From NCBI GenBank assembly GCA_027490155.1, contig JAIXYP010000066.1, positions 1 through 54,326 of the forward strand: a stretch of DNA of 54,326 nucleotides, in the 5' to 3' direction. Made by a program: the position numbers and the translations under genes. The first letter of the stretch is position 1, and every line of letters starts with the position of its first letter. The notes beneath the pieces were generated by a model. It made no database searches and was not told where the DNA came from. It saw nothing but the letters and a program-made list of their open reading frames with translations. Shown in pieces: positions 26,972 through 36,460 of the stretch. The DNA comes from Cytophagaceae bacterium. GTDB lineage: Bacteria; Bacteroidota; Bacteroidia; Cytophagales; Flexibacteraceae.

Positions 26972-28378
26972 TTAGTCACCATTGCCAACAGTTTGTAGTT
27001 GGTCCTCATTTTGCTTAGCTGGCTGTTTGGTCTGCTCCTCTGTTGTTTCTGTTTGGTGCCATTCGATAAAGGCCCCAAGTTTGATCGCAGAGGCCTCGTA
27101 CCCAAAATGATGTAGGGAAAAGATCAGCTCTGCATATTTGACACCACTCATCCAGATTTCGACTTTGATCCATGCCCGAGGGTCGTTTTTGCGAAAGAAG
27201 TAGTTATGTGCCTTTGCAAGCTCGACTATCTGGAAGGCATAGTAATGGCTTTTGTCTAAACCAAACCCCATATTGAATTGATTCAAACTAAGGTCTGTTG
27301 CTTGAAACGTTTGTTTGAATCCTTCTACCCTATGATTTACAGCCTCATACACCTGGTCAAACAACGCAACCCTTGTATTCTGGATATTGATTGCTGCTAG
27401 TTCTACCTTTGATTGGTGTTTCCTTTGTAAAAGACCTGCCAATCGATTGGCTTGGTTACTGGCAAGACTTACATCCCTTGTACCAGAAATTGTTGTTGGA
27501 TCAAAATTGAGTGCCTCGTCAATGATGGACCGTTGTTGATCACAAACGAAGGAAACAAAGGGCTGTACAATCCCATCGTCAGCCTTTTCCAGCGCATTGA
27601 TGTAGGCTGTTTTCTGGTCCCGATTAACTGTGAATGGGAACAAGTTATCCTTGATCAGGATAAGGCTTGTTAGTATCCTCGCAACCCTACCATTTCCGTC
27701 CTGAAAGGGGTGAATCATCGCAAAAGCATGGTGCATCCAGGCAGCAATAATGGCCGTCGGCACTTTGTCCTCCCAAAGCTGATTGTGGATATGGACAAGG
27801 TTGTCCATTTCGTATTGTACTTGGTCTGGTGGGCAGTATTCAACAATTACGCCATCTGATCGCCTTGGGTTATTTGCATGCTTTTTGTATTCGCCTTTCA
27901 ACAGGTTAGTCATCTGCAACCTGCGTTCATTATTGACCAGTACATCAACCTCAATCTCCTGTTGGTTTTTGGTGACAATCTGATGCAACTCTCTGATAAA
28001 TTTTTGACTCAGTGGTCGCTCATCCTGTATAAACCCAAAGGCAAAATCTAATGCATTATATTGGTCATCAAGCACCTTCATGAGCTGGTCTGTACTAATA
28101 TTAGTATCCCCGTGTGTGATGATGCTACCATTAAATCCCTCCTTGATAAGCGTCTCAGTTACCCCTCGCTTTAACTCATACAACCGCTCAATCACCCCAG
28201 TCTCAATGGCATGCTCACGCATAAGCCTTTGATTGAAAGCAGCAAAACCTTCAGCAAATTGATCCACAAGCGTAGCGCGTCTCCTATCCCAAGACGGTTT
28301 GATAGCTGCAAGGGAACTTGCATCAGCCATACGCCAAGTTGCTACTGAGTCGTTTATTGGTTTCCAGAATTTAGTCAT
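26972..28378 (-). CDS. Fic family protein (probable AMP-transferase)
   Basis: The 468-residue protein carries the complete Fic motif HPFQDGNGRVAR (H223 to R234), so catalytic His, acidic, Asn and both Arg residues are present. Fic enzymes usually transfer AMP from ATP to hydroxyl groups of target proteins. N-terminal to the core are two candidate inhibitory motifs of the type [ST]xxxE[GN]: T60-GVI-E64-R and T76-LIK-E80-G. This is the arrangement of self-inhibited class II proteins; the first has Arg in the last position. The C-terminal 130 residues contain a FGLDKSHYYAFQIVELAKAH helix region and a polar Gln/Glu-rich end. There is no toxin-antitoxin partner next to it. The frame stays open past the stop (see 26834). 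Confidence 0.9.
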   Translation of the reverse strand: MTKFWKPINDSVATWRMADASSLAAIKPSWDRRRATLVDQFAEGFAAFNQRLMREHAIETGVIERLYELKRGVTETLIKEGFNGSIITHGDTNISTDQLMKVLDDQYNALDFAFGFIQDERPLSQKFIRELHQIVTKNQQEIEVDVLVNNERRLQMTNLLKGEYKKHANNPRRSDGVIVEYCPPDQVQYEMDNLVHIHNQLWEDKVPTAIIAAWMHHAFAMIHPFQDGNGRVARILTSLILIKDNLFPFTVNRDQKTAYINALEKADDGIVQPFVSFVCDQQRSIIDEALNFDPTTISGTRDVSLASNQANRLAGLLQRKHQSKVELAAINIQNTRVALFDQVYEAVNHRVEGFKQTFQATDLSLNQFNMGFGLDKSHYYAFQIVELAKAHNYFFRKNDPRAWIKVEIWMSGVKYAELIFSLHHFGYEASAIKLGAFIEWHQTETTEEQTKQPAKQNEDQLQTVGNGD

Positions 28379-28497
28379 ACCTCATGTAGTAAGTGTCTGC
28401 AAATTAGGCAACCTAATGCAGCTGTCTGTCTTTGAGCCATTTCAACCCCCGCATCCCCAAAATATTAAGTACCTTGCCTCACAAACATCCCACCACC

Positions 28498-29064
28498 ATG
28501 ACATTCCAGAAACTAACGATCGTCTTTGCCGTCCTAATTGCGCTAATGCTTGGCATTGTAGGGATTGGGCAGCTGAAACAAGCCCAAGCAACCAATACGG
28601 ATAGTACCTCGAAATCAGGGGGAGTTATGCTACCCCCCGACCAACTGGCACCCATCTTGGCAGATGCCAAAATTGATATCAAAAAGGACTATATAGCCGT
28701 CATCAACATCTGGGCTACTTGGTGTGGGCCTTGTATACGTGAGATCCCTAGCCTGAATGGCATTGTGGCAAAGGCTAAAGGTAAAAAGATCCGTTTCATT
28801 GGGGCTACCAGCGAGGACGAAGCTACCGTCACCGAGTTCTGGAAACGCCGTGAAGGCAAACTTAGCTTTGACTATGAGCTGGCCTTAAGCCGTAACATCG
28901 CTGAGGCATTGCCCTACCTATATGCCAAAACAAAAGGCGAGCGCATTGCCGATGCCATCCCGCAGCATTACATCATCAAAAACAACGAGGTAATCTATTT
29001 CCACCTTGGGGGCCTTACCTCGGTTGATGAAGCCGAAATGTTGAAGAAATTGGGCCTGAAGTAG
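28498..29064 (+). CDS. TlpA/ResA-like thioredoxin-fold protein
   Basis: The 188-residue protein has an N-terminal membrane anchor or signal segment (IVFAVLIALMLGIVGIG), then a thioredoxin fold. The redox motif INIWATWCGPCIREIPSLN has C76 and C79. The fold continues to IPQHYIIKNNEVIYFHLGG, which holds the cis-proline. Such proteins reduce or exchange disulfides outside the cytoplasm, often for cytochrome maturation or stress defence. The ATG at 28498 is preferred over an upstream TTG because it places the hydrophobic segment at the N-terminus. A stop codon separates it by about 80 bp from the M42 peptidase gene, so co-transcription is possible. Confidence 0.9.
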   Translation: MTFQKLTIVFAVLIALMLGIVGIGQLKQAQATNTDSTSKSGGVMLPPDQLAPILADAKIDIKKDYIAVINIWATWCGPCIREIPSLNGIVAKAKGKKIRFIGATSEDEATVTEFWKRREGKLSFDYELALSRNIAEALPYLYAKTKGERIADAIPQHYIIKNNEVIYFHLGGLTSVDEAEMLKKLGLK

Positions 29065-29143
29065 GCGCGGTTGTTTTCTGTTGACGGGCATCGCTATCTT
29101 GCGCATCGACATCATCGCAGACGCCTAGCCCCCAACCATTGAT

Positions 29144-30214
29144 ATGGACCAGCACGCCCAGACCTTCCTCAGTGCCTATCTGAACGCCTTTTCGCCTACC
29201 GGGTTCGAAACTGCAGGGCAGCAGATTTGGCTGGACTATATCCGTCCCTACATCGATACCTATTTCACAGATACGTATGGCACGGTTGTCGGGGTGATCA
29301 ACCCAGAGGCCCCGTACAAGGTCGTGATCGAAGCACATGCGGACGAGATCAGCTGGTTCGTGAACTACATCACCGAAGATGGCTACCTCTACCTACGACG
29401 CAACGGCGGCAGCGATGCGCTGATAGCCCCAAGTATGCGGGCTGTGGTGCATGGCGACAACGGACCAGTCTATGGCATTTTTGGCTGGCCAGCCATCCAT
29501 GTCCGTAAGGTAGAGAAGGACGAAACCCCCAAAGTCGAAAACATCTTTGTGGACTTAGGCTGCGCCAACAAGGCGGAGGTTTTGGAGAAGGGTGTCCATG
29601 TAGGCACTGTCGTCACCTTCCGTGATGAGCTAATGGAGCTTAATGACAAGTATTATACCGGCCGTGCGCTTGACAACCGCATCGGTGGTTTCATGATTGC
29701 TCAGGTGGCTCGCCAGCTCCACGAAGCTGGGAATAAGCTCGGTTTCGGGCTATATGTGGTCAATGCTGTGCAAGAAGAGGTGGGTCTCCGTGGTGCCGAA
29801 ATGATTGCGGCTCGCATCAAACCAGACGTGGCTATCATTACTGATGTCACCCATGATACTGCCAGCCCGATGTACAAAAAGATCGAGCAGGGGGACATCA
29901 AATGCGGGCTAGGGCCAGTGCTGACTTATGGCCCAGCGGTCCAGAACAACCTGCTTAAACACATCATCGAAGCGGCCAATACCAACAACATCCCAATCCA
30001 GCGGGCAGCGGCTAGCCGTGCAACGGGCACAGACACTGATGCCTTTGCCTATAGCAGTGGTGGCATTGCTTCGGCCTTGATAAGCCTACCGTTAAAGTAC
30101 ATGCATACTACCGTCGAGACCGTCAATAAAGAAGATGTGCAGCGGGTGATCGACCTGATCTACCAAAGCCTGCTGAGCCTAACGCCAGGCCAGGATTTTA
30201 GGTACATCAAATAA
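29144..30214 (+). CDS. M42-family metallopeptidase
   Basis: The 356-residue protein is a full-length M42 aminopeptidase, homologous to glutamyl aminopeptidase/endoglucanase M and TET peptidases. Metal ligands are visible in order: VVIEAHADEISWF (H65, D67), GRALDNRIGGFM (Asp), VQEEVGLRGAE (Glu pair), ITDVTHDTASP (Asp), and YMHTTVETV near the end (His). It begins with the family phrase FLSAYLNAFSPTGFE. It removes N-terminal residues from peptides in the cytoplasm, and TET assembly is likely but not shown. A bidirectional terminator closes the gene. Confidence 0.95.
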   Translation: MDQHAQTFLSAYLNAFSPTGFETAGQQIWLDYIRPYIDTYFTDTYGTVVGVINPEAPYKVVIEAHADEISWFVNYITEDGYLYLRRNGGSDALIAPSMRAVVHGDNGPVYGIFGWPAIHVRKVEKDETPKVENIFVDLGCANKAEVLEKGVHVGTVVTFRDELMELNDKYYTGRALDNRIGGFMIAQVARQLHEAGNKLGFGLYVVNAVQEEVGLRGAEMIAARIKPDVAIITDVTHDTASPMYKKIEQGDIKCGLGPVLTYGPAVQNNLLKHIIEAANTNNIPIQRAAASRATGTDTDAFAYSSGGIASALISLPLKYMHTTVETVNKEDVQRVIDLIYQSLLSLTPGQDFRYIK

Positions 30215-30267
30215 CAGCAATTTGACAAGAATGGAGCTGGCCTGAAAGCCCATCGCTCCCCATCAAA

Positions 30268-30310
30268 AAAAAGCCCCACCATTGGTGGGGCTTTCGTCAT
30301 TTTTTTCAGG
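30268..30310. terminator. Bidirectional terminator between M42 and msrB genes
   Basis: AAAGCCCCACC-att-GGTGGGGCTTT is an 11-bp perfect stem. It has a run of T after a short gap on the plus side and a run of T directly on the minus side. Confidence 0.9.
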
Positions 30311-30372
30311 CTACGTCAGGGAAAAGGTTACCCTTTTGTACCCCACGATTTATCGGAACTAACTATCTTGAT

Positions 30373-30873
30373 TTAGTGAGCCGGAGTGACTGGCTTGACA
30401 CCCACCTTCTTGAAGTCGATCGAGACGGAGTTGACGCAGTAGCGCAGGCCTGTTTCTGTAGGGCCGTCATCAAAGACGTGGCCAAGGTGTCCGCCACAGT
30501 TGGCACACATGATCTCCGTCCGGGCATAGCCAAGATCATAATCCTTGGCAGTGAGGATACGCTTGTTGTCGATGGCTGCGTCAAAGCTAGGCCAGCCACA
30601 ACCACTGTCGAATTTTTGTTTGCTCGTAAAAAGCTCAGCACCACAAGCCGCACAGGTGAACGTGCCATCTTCCTTGTGCTTATTGAATTTGCCCGACCAT
30701 GGGGCCTCGGTACCTTTTTTGCGCAGGACGCGGTATTGCTCGGCGGTGAGTGTTTTTTTCCACTCCTCTTCGGTCTTTTTCACGGGGGTCATGGGGGTTC
30801 TAGTGGTTTTGGGGGGTTGGGCACATGCTGTTAGGGCCCACAAAGTTGTCATCAGCAACACAAAGATGCGCAT
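30373..30873 (-). CDS. msrB: Peptide-methionine (R)-S-oxide reductase, lipoprotein form
   Basis: The 166-residue protein reduces methionine-R-sulfoxide in proteins. A lipoprotein signal ends in LTAC (C17), so the enzyme is anchored in the envelope rather than cytoplasmic. The MsrB domain covers residues 37-155: EEEWKKTLTAEQYRVLRKKG, zinc cysteines C74 and C77 (CAAC) plus the second CANC pair, the GCGWPSF motif, HLGHVFDDGP and the catalytic C146 in RYCVNSVSI. All key residues are present. The TlpA-like protein two genes away could supply reducing power outside the cytoplasm, although no link is shown. Confidence 0.95.
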   Translation of the reverse strand: MRIFVLLMTTLWALTACAQPPKTTRTPMTPVKKTEEEWKKTLTAEQYRVLRKKGTEAPWSGKFNKHKEDGTFTCAACGAELFTSKQKFDSGCGWPSFDAAIDNKRILTAKDYDLGYARTEIMCANCGGHLGHVFDDGPTETGLRYCVNSVSIDFKKVGVKPVTPAH

Positions 30874-31325
30874 ATTGGGGATGTGTTGAGTTGGTTAGGC
30901 TAGGAATCCGGTACCGAGTTAGGTTATTGGTAGGGCTCTTTAGTCCGACCACGTCTATAACAAAAATCAGTCCACTGCTGTTCTGAAAACTTGCTTTTAC
31001 TAGGCATTAGAGGTGTCAAAATAGCATCCTCGGCGCCTAGAATTGGCATGAGTTCGGTTTTTAGTGTTTACTATTGACCAGCTATCGGCATCAATGTCAA
31101 AGCCGAATGCTGTCAGGCATACCAATAGGCCATAATTGACCAAAAGGCGTTAACCAGCCTTAACTAGTACCGAACCGCAGTCGAGGGAAGCTAGATAGGC
31201 ACGTTTATTGTCTACATAGCCCATCTATCCGCCCCCAAACAAAAAAACAGTGGTGTTGATCTGTGCTGAAATCCCAGCCTTTGCTCATCACGACATATAT
31301 ACGACTAACCCCCCCTTTCTGGATT
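30874..31325. other. Divergent intergenic region
   Basis: About 450 bp with no supported gene, RNA or strong promoter match. Short open frames here overlap the next gene's start in other frames. Confidence 0.5.
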
Positions 31326-31958
31326 TTGAAAAAGTTAATTATCGTTGGCGCCGGTGGTTTTGGCCGCGAGGTGTACCAATGGGCAGCCAAAAACCCGGGC
31401 AACAATACCCTTTTCAGCATGAAGGGTTTCTTAGATGACAACCCAGATGCCCTGCAAAACTACCGTTACCCACTTGGGGTTCTCGGCAACATTGCCGACT
31501 ACGAAATCAAGTCGGATGACGTTTTTCTGTGTGCGATCGGCAATCCGCAGGCCAAGGAGCGATGCGTCAAGACCCTTCAGGCACGTGGGGCTAAGTTCAC
31601 GAACCTGATCCACCCATCGGCGGTTTTGGGTAGCAACATCACGATCGGCCAAGGGATCATCATCTGCCCCAATGTGGTAGTCAGTGCCGACATCAAGATC
31701 GGTGATTTTGTCAGCATTGACAGTCAGTCCGTTTTGGGGCATGACTGCGAGTTGGGGCATTTTAGCCACGTTGCGACCTTCAGCGCCGTCACGGGTGGTA
31801 GCAAGTTGGGCCAAAGGGTCTTTGTTGGTAGCCATAGCACGGTCCTACCAACCATCACCGTCGGGGATGATGCCGTCATCGGTGCAGGTAGTGTTGTGAC
31901 CAAACCTGTACCCGCTGGCATCACCGTTGTTGGCGTGCCAGCCCGCAAACTCAAATAG
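31326..31958 (+). CDS. NeuD/PglD-like sugar acyltransferase
   Basis: The 210-residue protein starts KKLIIVGAGGFGREVYQWA, a sugar-nucleotide binding fold. It continues into a left-handed beta-helix with LIHPSAVLGSNITIGQG and, at the active site, LGHDCELGHFSHVAT. The latter contains the expected His pair (H139 in GHDC and H148). It should acetylate or otherwise acylate an amino or hydroxyl group of a sugar used in surface glycans. The TTG at 31326 gives the family-typical N-terminus; an ATG 21 codons upstream would add a hydrophobic run not seen in relatives. It faces a glycosyltransferase gene, which fits a role in glycan assembly. Confidence 0.88.
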   Translation: MKKLIIVGAGGFGREVYQWAAKNPGNNTLFSMKGFLDDNPDALQNYRYPLGVLGNIADYEIKSDDVFLCAIGNPQAKERCVKTLQARGAKFTNLIHPSAVLGSNITIGQGIIICPNVVVSADIKIGDFVSIDSQSVLGHDCELGHFSHVATFSAVTGGSKLGQRVFVGSHSTVLPTITVGDDAVIGAGSVVTKPVPAGITVVGVPARKLK

Positions 31959-31989
31959 GCAAATCTGTAAGTAAGCCACCTAGTTCAAA

Positions 31990-32042
31990 AACCAAACCCC
32001 AAGCATCAGGAAAATCCTAGTGCTTGGGGTTGTTTGTTTTGT
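31990..32042. terminator. Bidirectional terminator
   Basis: AACCCCAAGCA and TGCTTGGGGTT form an 11-bp perfect stem around a 15-nt loop. It has T-rich flanks on both sides and lies between two convergent genes. Confidence 0.88.
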
Positions 32043-32080
32043 AGTGCAGGCCTTTGGATTGACCTATACTGTGATGGCAT

Positions 32081-33163
32081 CTATTTGCCCAAGATCTTGG
32101 CCAACTCGGCAGCACCTTTAACCTTTTTAGGATCTTTGGTGTAATAGCCTTGGTAGTAACCCTTTAGGTGCTGGTAGCGGTTGATCTCGGTCAGGTAAAG
32201 CGAAGTCCAGAAAGCCTCGAGGTTGTATTTCTCGTTCTTGACCATCTGGTAGCTGCGCCAAGCAAAGCGGTAGCTCCGCATCCCGAACGTAAGCTGCAAG
32301 AACAGGATCGGTAACAACCCAACCCAGACCAAGGCTGGCACACTAGTCCCTAAGGCTACCAACAGGATCAAGACCAACAATACAGGCAGGGTCAAGACCA
32401 AACCCCAGCGCAAACTGGTCTCGATAATGGTACTGACGAAGTTCCGGAACTGGATTTTGCCCTCACCTTGGCCTAAGCCATAGCGGAAACTCTCCTTGCC
32501 AAAGCCTTTGTAAGTCGTGTGGCGCAGCCAATAGACATAAGGCTCCTCCACATAAAGGGTAGGCACCTGCTTGGCCTTCAGGACATACCAGTAGATGGTA
32601 TCATCAGCGGCAAGGGTGAGCCACTCGGGGTACTTCTCGGCCTTGAGCCAGACGTGTTTGTAGTAGGCAATGCTGCGGCTGCTGGGTACGAAGTACTCGT
32701 CCATCACCAGCTTATAGCCCCGCTGTAGGATGTAGTCAGCCCTAGCCGCCAAGGTGTCGATCAGGTCTTCCTTGACCTCAAAGGCACCAGCCACGCAGAC
32801 GATCTTAGGATCGTTGAACGGGGTCATCAGGCTCTCGAGCCATAGCGGATGGTATTGGCAACCAAAGTCAGTGGAGGCAATCAGGTCATAACTCGACTTC
32901 TCGATTGCGATGTTACGGCCCTCGGCCACGTTGCACTTGGGGGCCACGATAACGACCACCTTGATGGTGCTTTCACGGCTCCAGCGTTCGAGCCGCTCTT
33001 GGGTGCCATCACGTGAGCCTGCGTCGACAATCACAACCTCTGTAGGCCTTACCGTTTGGTTCTCGATGTCCCGGATGGTGTTATCCAGCCGGCTTATCTC
33101 GTTAAAGACGGTCGTGACCAGGGTGAACGGTTTGTCGAATTTCGGGGCGTTGGGCGCTGACAT
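32081..33163 (-). CDS. Family 2 glycosyltransferase with C-terminal membrane segments
   Basis: The 360-residue protein has a GT-A domain opening with FTLVTTVFNEISRLDNTIRD and VVIVDAGSRDGTQERLERW, and an acidic nucleotide-binding site in ASTDFGCQYH. The acceptor region follows, then two or three membrane segments (LVLTLPVLLVLILLVALG, ALVWVGLLPILFLQL). It should transfer a sugar from a nucleotide donor to a lipid or glycan at the inner membrane. The ATG at 33163 is preferred to a TTG 20 codons upstream. It is convergent with the acyltransferase gene, and no larger glycan operon is in the window. Confidence 0.9.
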   Translation of the reverse strand: MSAPNAPKFDKPFTLVTTVFNEISRLDNTIRDIENQTVRPTEVVIVDAGSRDGTQERLERWSRESTIKVVVIVAPKCNVAEGRNIAIEKSSYDLIASTDFGCQYHPLWLESLMTPFNDPKIVCVAGAFEVKEDLIDTLAARADYILQRGYKLVMDEYFVPSSRSIAYYKHVWLKAEKYPEWLTLAADDTIYWYVLKAKQVPTLYVEEPYVYWLRHTTYKGFGKESFRYGLGQGEGKIQFRNFVSTIIETSLRWGLVLTLPVLLVLILLVALGTSVPALVWVGLLPILFLQLTFGMRSYRFAWRSYQMVKNEKYNLEAFWTSLYLTEINRYQHLKGYYQGYYTKDPKKVKGAAELAKILGK

Positions 33164-33535
33164 ATATCGTGGGGCAAGAATGGGTCTGGGGCAGCAGCTA
33201 GCATAGTTGGCAGCTGGCCACAAGGGCGGACATTAAGCCACAAAGTTGCGCATAACCGAGCAAAGGGGCAAAACTGGATTTTGGAGGGGGTGAAGGATGA
33301 ACTCAGATTAATCAGATTAGAGGGATTGAAAGGATGCGTGAGTACACATGCGCCTGTTAGCAATGAGCATTGGTATGAAACAGACACACCAACCACCTAA
33401 CCCTTTAAAATCTTGGGATCGACCCAAAGCGGTTCAAAACGCAAGAGCAAAAATTTAATTGCAGATTCTATAGGATTTGTGAAATTTAATTGCAATAATT
33501 GAGAGCACATCTCCATACTAGTCATCAAATTGCGC
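33164..33535. other. Divergent intergenic region with half repeat and a short direct repeat
   Basis: It holds half repeat R2 (33297-33355) and a 13-bp direct repeat AAATTTAATTGCA at 33451-33463 and 33482-33494, which brackets TATAGGATTTG. The latter is a near match (three-base spacer) to the -7 promoter element, about 70 bp before the secreted protein gene. Confidence 0.5.
33297..33355 (+). repeat. Left-half copy of dispersed repeat (R2)
   Basis: GAACTCAGATTAATCAGATT, AGAGGGATTGAA, and the central GCGTG-AGTACA-CATGCGC hairpin match the left half of the full copies. The right half is absent or too diverged to recognise. Confidence 0.7.
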
Positions 33536-36460
33536 ATGAAATCTCTTCTTCAACTACTTTGGCTTGTAGCCCTTTGGGGTACAAGCCTCTTAGCAACAAC
33601 GACTCAGGCCTGGGCGAATACCTGTGCCAGTCCTATCCCATTGGTGGTAAGTCCTACCTGTCAGATAACAAACTTTGGCTGGAGCAACCAAATTCGAGAT
33701 TATTCGGGTTTACCTCCTAGCTCAGGTCTCATTGGTGGGGATCAGATGATTGGGGTATATACCTGCGAGTGGTTTCGTTTCACAGCAATTAGCACAGACA
33801 TGAACATTGAAATGAACATCATACAGCCCAATGCAGCCTGGACTGGTGCTGGGTTTGAGGTGTTGACAGGAACATGTGGAGCTTTACAGCCTGTAATGGT
33901 GGAGTACGTGCGCTACCTCAACACACTGCAGTACCGCACCGTCGCCCGTGGACTTGTGGTCGGAAATACCTATTATCTAGTTATGGGTAATGATAGCTAC
34001 TTAGGCGCCTCTAACATTTGCCTAACCCCTGCCGCACCTAGTTTTCCACGCTTGATGATTAGCACCCGGAAAGGAGGCAATTGGTATGACCCAACCACTT
34101 GGCTGGCAGGGCGCACACCAGCGGCGGGAGATACTATTATCATCAACGACTCGTCAACCGTGACGTGCAACGGAGGCAGTAGTTTCCAGAGCAACTTACT
34201 GACAGTTGGCAGGGGCATTACTACACATGGTGCAAAACTTATTCTATCTGATGGGGGCATCACCAATAATGTTAAGTTCACAGTCCTTCGCCCCCAAGAT
34301 ATGGTCGGAGGCACCTTAATCATCAAGGGGGACCTTGAGTTTAACAGCAATATGCAACCGAGGGTGGTCGGGGAACAAACTATCCTAAAGTACAGAGGGA
34401 CAGGTACGCGTTTGGTAACGAGGTCAGCCCTTGTGCCCCCAATGGATTCGCTCAATATACACACAGTGATGCAGTGCAAAACTTGCACCACGACCATTAA
34501 CTTCCCCTGGATTGCGTGCGGCGGTTTATACCTTGACTCTGGCTACTTTAATCCTACTGTCGCTTTTGTGCATGCTATTAGGGGTTATAGTCAGTATCCG
34601 TATTACATAACCTTAACACACCAATTAAAGGACGGTCACTACATTGGTGTCCCGGCCGCAGGGTCGCTCTCGAAATTACAGGTGCTCTATCCAAGATTAC
34701 GAATGCCATCTATCAAACGCAAGTATGCTGGTCTTGAATGGCCAAACACTAGCACCCTTTATGAAGTTAAAGTTGATAATATTGACAGCCTAGTTGGCAA
34801 CAGAATCCTTAAAGTTGGAGGTTGGAAACCACAAAACTCTTATATCGCACTACCTATTGACTCTATTATTTCTGGACGTGTTACATACGATGTTAGTGCA
34901 ACTGCGCTTGACACGATGAGGCTTGGCAGTATTGGTGCTAGGATTGTCAAAATGCCAGCAAATGCCCAGCAAATGTCCTTAGGCAAACAACGCAACTTTA
35001 GAACACTGTTTTTTGACTTGTTGGGTATCAGAAACTTTAGCCTAAATGATATTAGGGTGGAGTTTTTTGACCAAAAACCAGCGGATATTAACCCAGGCAC
35101 AGTTGCTCCTCTCAGCCGATTGATTGGTCGACACTATGTCCGGATATCTCAGGCAGGGAGACCTACCGATAGCCTGAATCTGACATTCTATCGAAATGTC
35201 AATGACAGCATCCGGATCTATCGCAATGATTTGGTGATCGCCCAGGCGCCCCATCCAACAGGCCCTTGGAAAATGGTCGGCGTACGGGATAGCCTAATTG
35301 CCAACCGTAATGTCCGCAAGGCAAAAGTCACCTTAACAGATGGCGAGTATTTTACTTGGGGTAGTTTGGACCGGCCTTATGAAGCCGAGCTCCGCTTTAT
35401 GAACTGGCCTGCCTATTATCGTACGGGATGTAGCAATAGCATTGGCCTACCCTTGCGCTATATCGTCCGGAATACGGGAATGTTGCCGCTGGACTCGCTG
35501 GAGTATGGTTTCCGGACAGATTTGGAGTACCGAACGCAATGGGTTAAACTACGAAAACCAATCCAACCTTATACTGATGACACCTTGATCTTAGAAGGAC
35601 CACAAGGGGCCAATATGACCTCTGGTCAAACATATACGACAGCAGCTTGGATCAGCCACCCAGGCTTCCAGAACCGAGGGGATGACACCAGTTATCAAGT
35701 CCTGAATGCCGCGCCTCAGCCATTGCCGTGGAACGATAACATTGATAGCTACGTTGCTAATACAGCTCTGAATCAATACAATACCCGCAATCGACTGCCG
35801 TTAGTCAAAGGTTGGGAGTTTGATTATTCCACCCCTAGAATTCCAATCTATCTATTTAATTCAGGCAGTACCAATAACTCCCTTTTATCAACAACAAATA
35901 GGGCAAATTTTGGTATCGTCATGTCCCCGATCCAGGTTAATGCTGGTCGCATTTACACTTACGAACGTATATTTACTGATGCCGCACTCCCAGCACGTGA
36001 CACGATCTATATGCAATATACGCTTGACTGTGGGGCTACTTGGACGACCTACCATAAACATAAGCTTGGTGATGTAGTAGCCTCCCTCAACTCTGTTGAA
36101 CGAAAGGATAGCATCGATATCCCACAACCGGGTGCCATCGCCTTCAAGATTTGGCGTCCACAAGTGTCTGCATTTGCTCGAAGGGTTATACTCGATGCCT
36201 TTACAGTCTCTACCCTCGCAACAAGCCTACCTGCTTTGCAATCCCAACCCCCCAGCCAATACTGGTACCCCAATCCAACAACAGGCTTAATCAAGTTCAC
36301 GGGCAAAGCTGAGCAGTTGGTTTCGGTCTTCAACATGATGGGGCATCTTGTATTGCAACGGAAAATCCTACCAGATCAATCCATAGATTTATCGGCACAG
36401 CCACCAGGCCTCTACCTCATCAAAGGGCCGGAAGGTACTAGCCGTGTGGTGCGGGAGTAG
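33536..36460 (+). CDS. Large secreted protein with T9SS sorting domain
   Basis: The 974-residue protein has a signal peptide (LLWLVALWGTSLLATTTQAWA). Residues about 25-150 form a CEWFRFTA...ITGTCG type domain often seen in T9SS cargos. A GNWYDPTTWLAGRTPAAGDT segment near residue 180 is the W-x-D-P-x-T-W entry of a strand-rich region. Repeated Ig-like and jelly-roll stretches follow. The last 70 residues are a sorting domain: YWYPNPTTGLIKF, LVSVFNMMGHLVLQR and QPPGLYLIKG. The product should be moved across the outer membrane and attached to the surface or released. No catalytic motif was seen. The ATG at 33536 is preferred over a TTG two codons earlier. Confidence 0.88.
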   Translation: MKSLLQLLWLVALWGTSLLATTTQAWANTCASPIPLVVSPTCQITNFGWSNQIRDYSGLPPSSGLIGGDQMIGVYTCEWFRFTAISTDMNIEMNIIQPNAAWTGAGFEVLTGTCGALQPVMVEYVRYLNTLQYRTVARGLVVGNTYYLVMGNDSYLGASNICLTPAAPSFPRLMISTRKGGNWYDPTTWLAGRTPAAGDTIIINDSSTVTCNGGSSFQSNLLTVGRGITTHGAKLILSDGGITNNVKFTVLRPQDMVGGTLIIKGDLEFNSNMQPRVVGEQTILKYRGTGTRLVTRSALVPPMDSLNIHTVMQCKTCTTTINFPWIACGGLYLDSGYFNPTVAFVHAIRGYSQYPYYITLTHQLKDGHYIGVPAAGSLSKLQVLYPRLRMPSIKRKYAGLEWPNTSTLYEVKVDNIDSLVGNRILKVGGWKPQNSYIALPIDSIISGRVTYDVSATALDTMRLGSIGARIVKMPANAQQMSLGKQRNFRTLFFDLLGIRNFSLNDIRVEFFDQKPADINPGTVAPLSRLIGRHYVRISQAGRPTDSLNLTFYRNVNDSIRIYRNDLVIAQAPHPTGPWKMVGVRDSLIANRNVRKAKVTLTDGEYFTWGSLDRPYEAELRFMNWPAYYRTGCSNSIGLPLRYIVRNTGMLPLDSLEYGFRTDLEYRTQWVKLRKPIQPYTDDTLILEGPQGANMTSGQTYTTAAWISHPGFQNRGDDTSYQVLNAAPQPLPWNDNIDSYVANTALNQYNTRNRLPLVKGWEFDYSTPRIPIYLFNSGSTNNSLLSTTNRANFGIVMSPIQVNAGRIYTYERIFTDAALPARDTIYMQYTLDCGATWTTYHKHKLGDVVASLNSVERKDSIDIPQPGAIAFKIWRPQVSAFARRVILDAFTVSTLATSLPALQSQPPSQYWYPNPTTGLIKFTGKAEQLVSVFNMMGHLVLQRKILPDQSIDLSAQPPGLYLIKGPEGTSRVVRE

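Noticed and set aside
10266-29092. TGACGGGCATCG occurring downstream of the TPR gene and again after the TlpA-like gene
   Set aside because: Only about 12 bases match, with no shared flanks; likely chance.
30376-30834. Plus-strand open frame over msrB
   Set aside because: It is the reverse reading of the MsrB gene, whose zinc, catalytic and lipobox residues are all intact.
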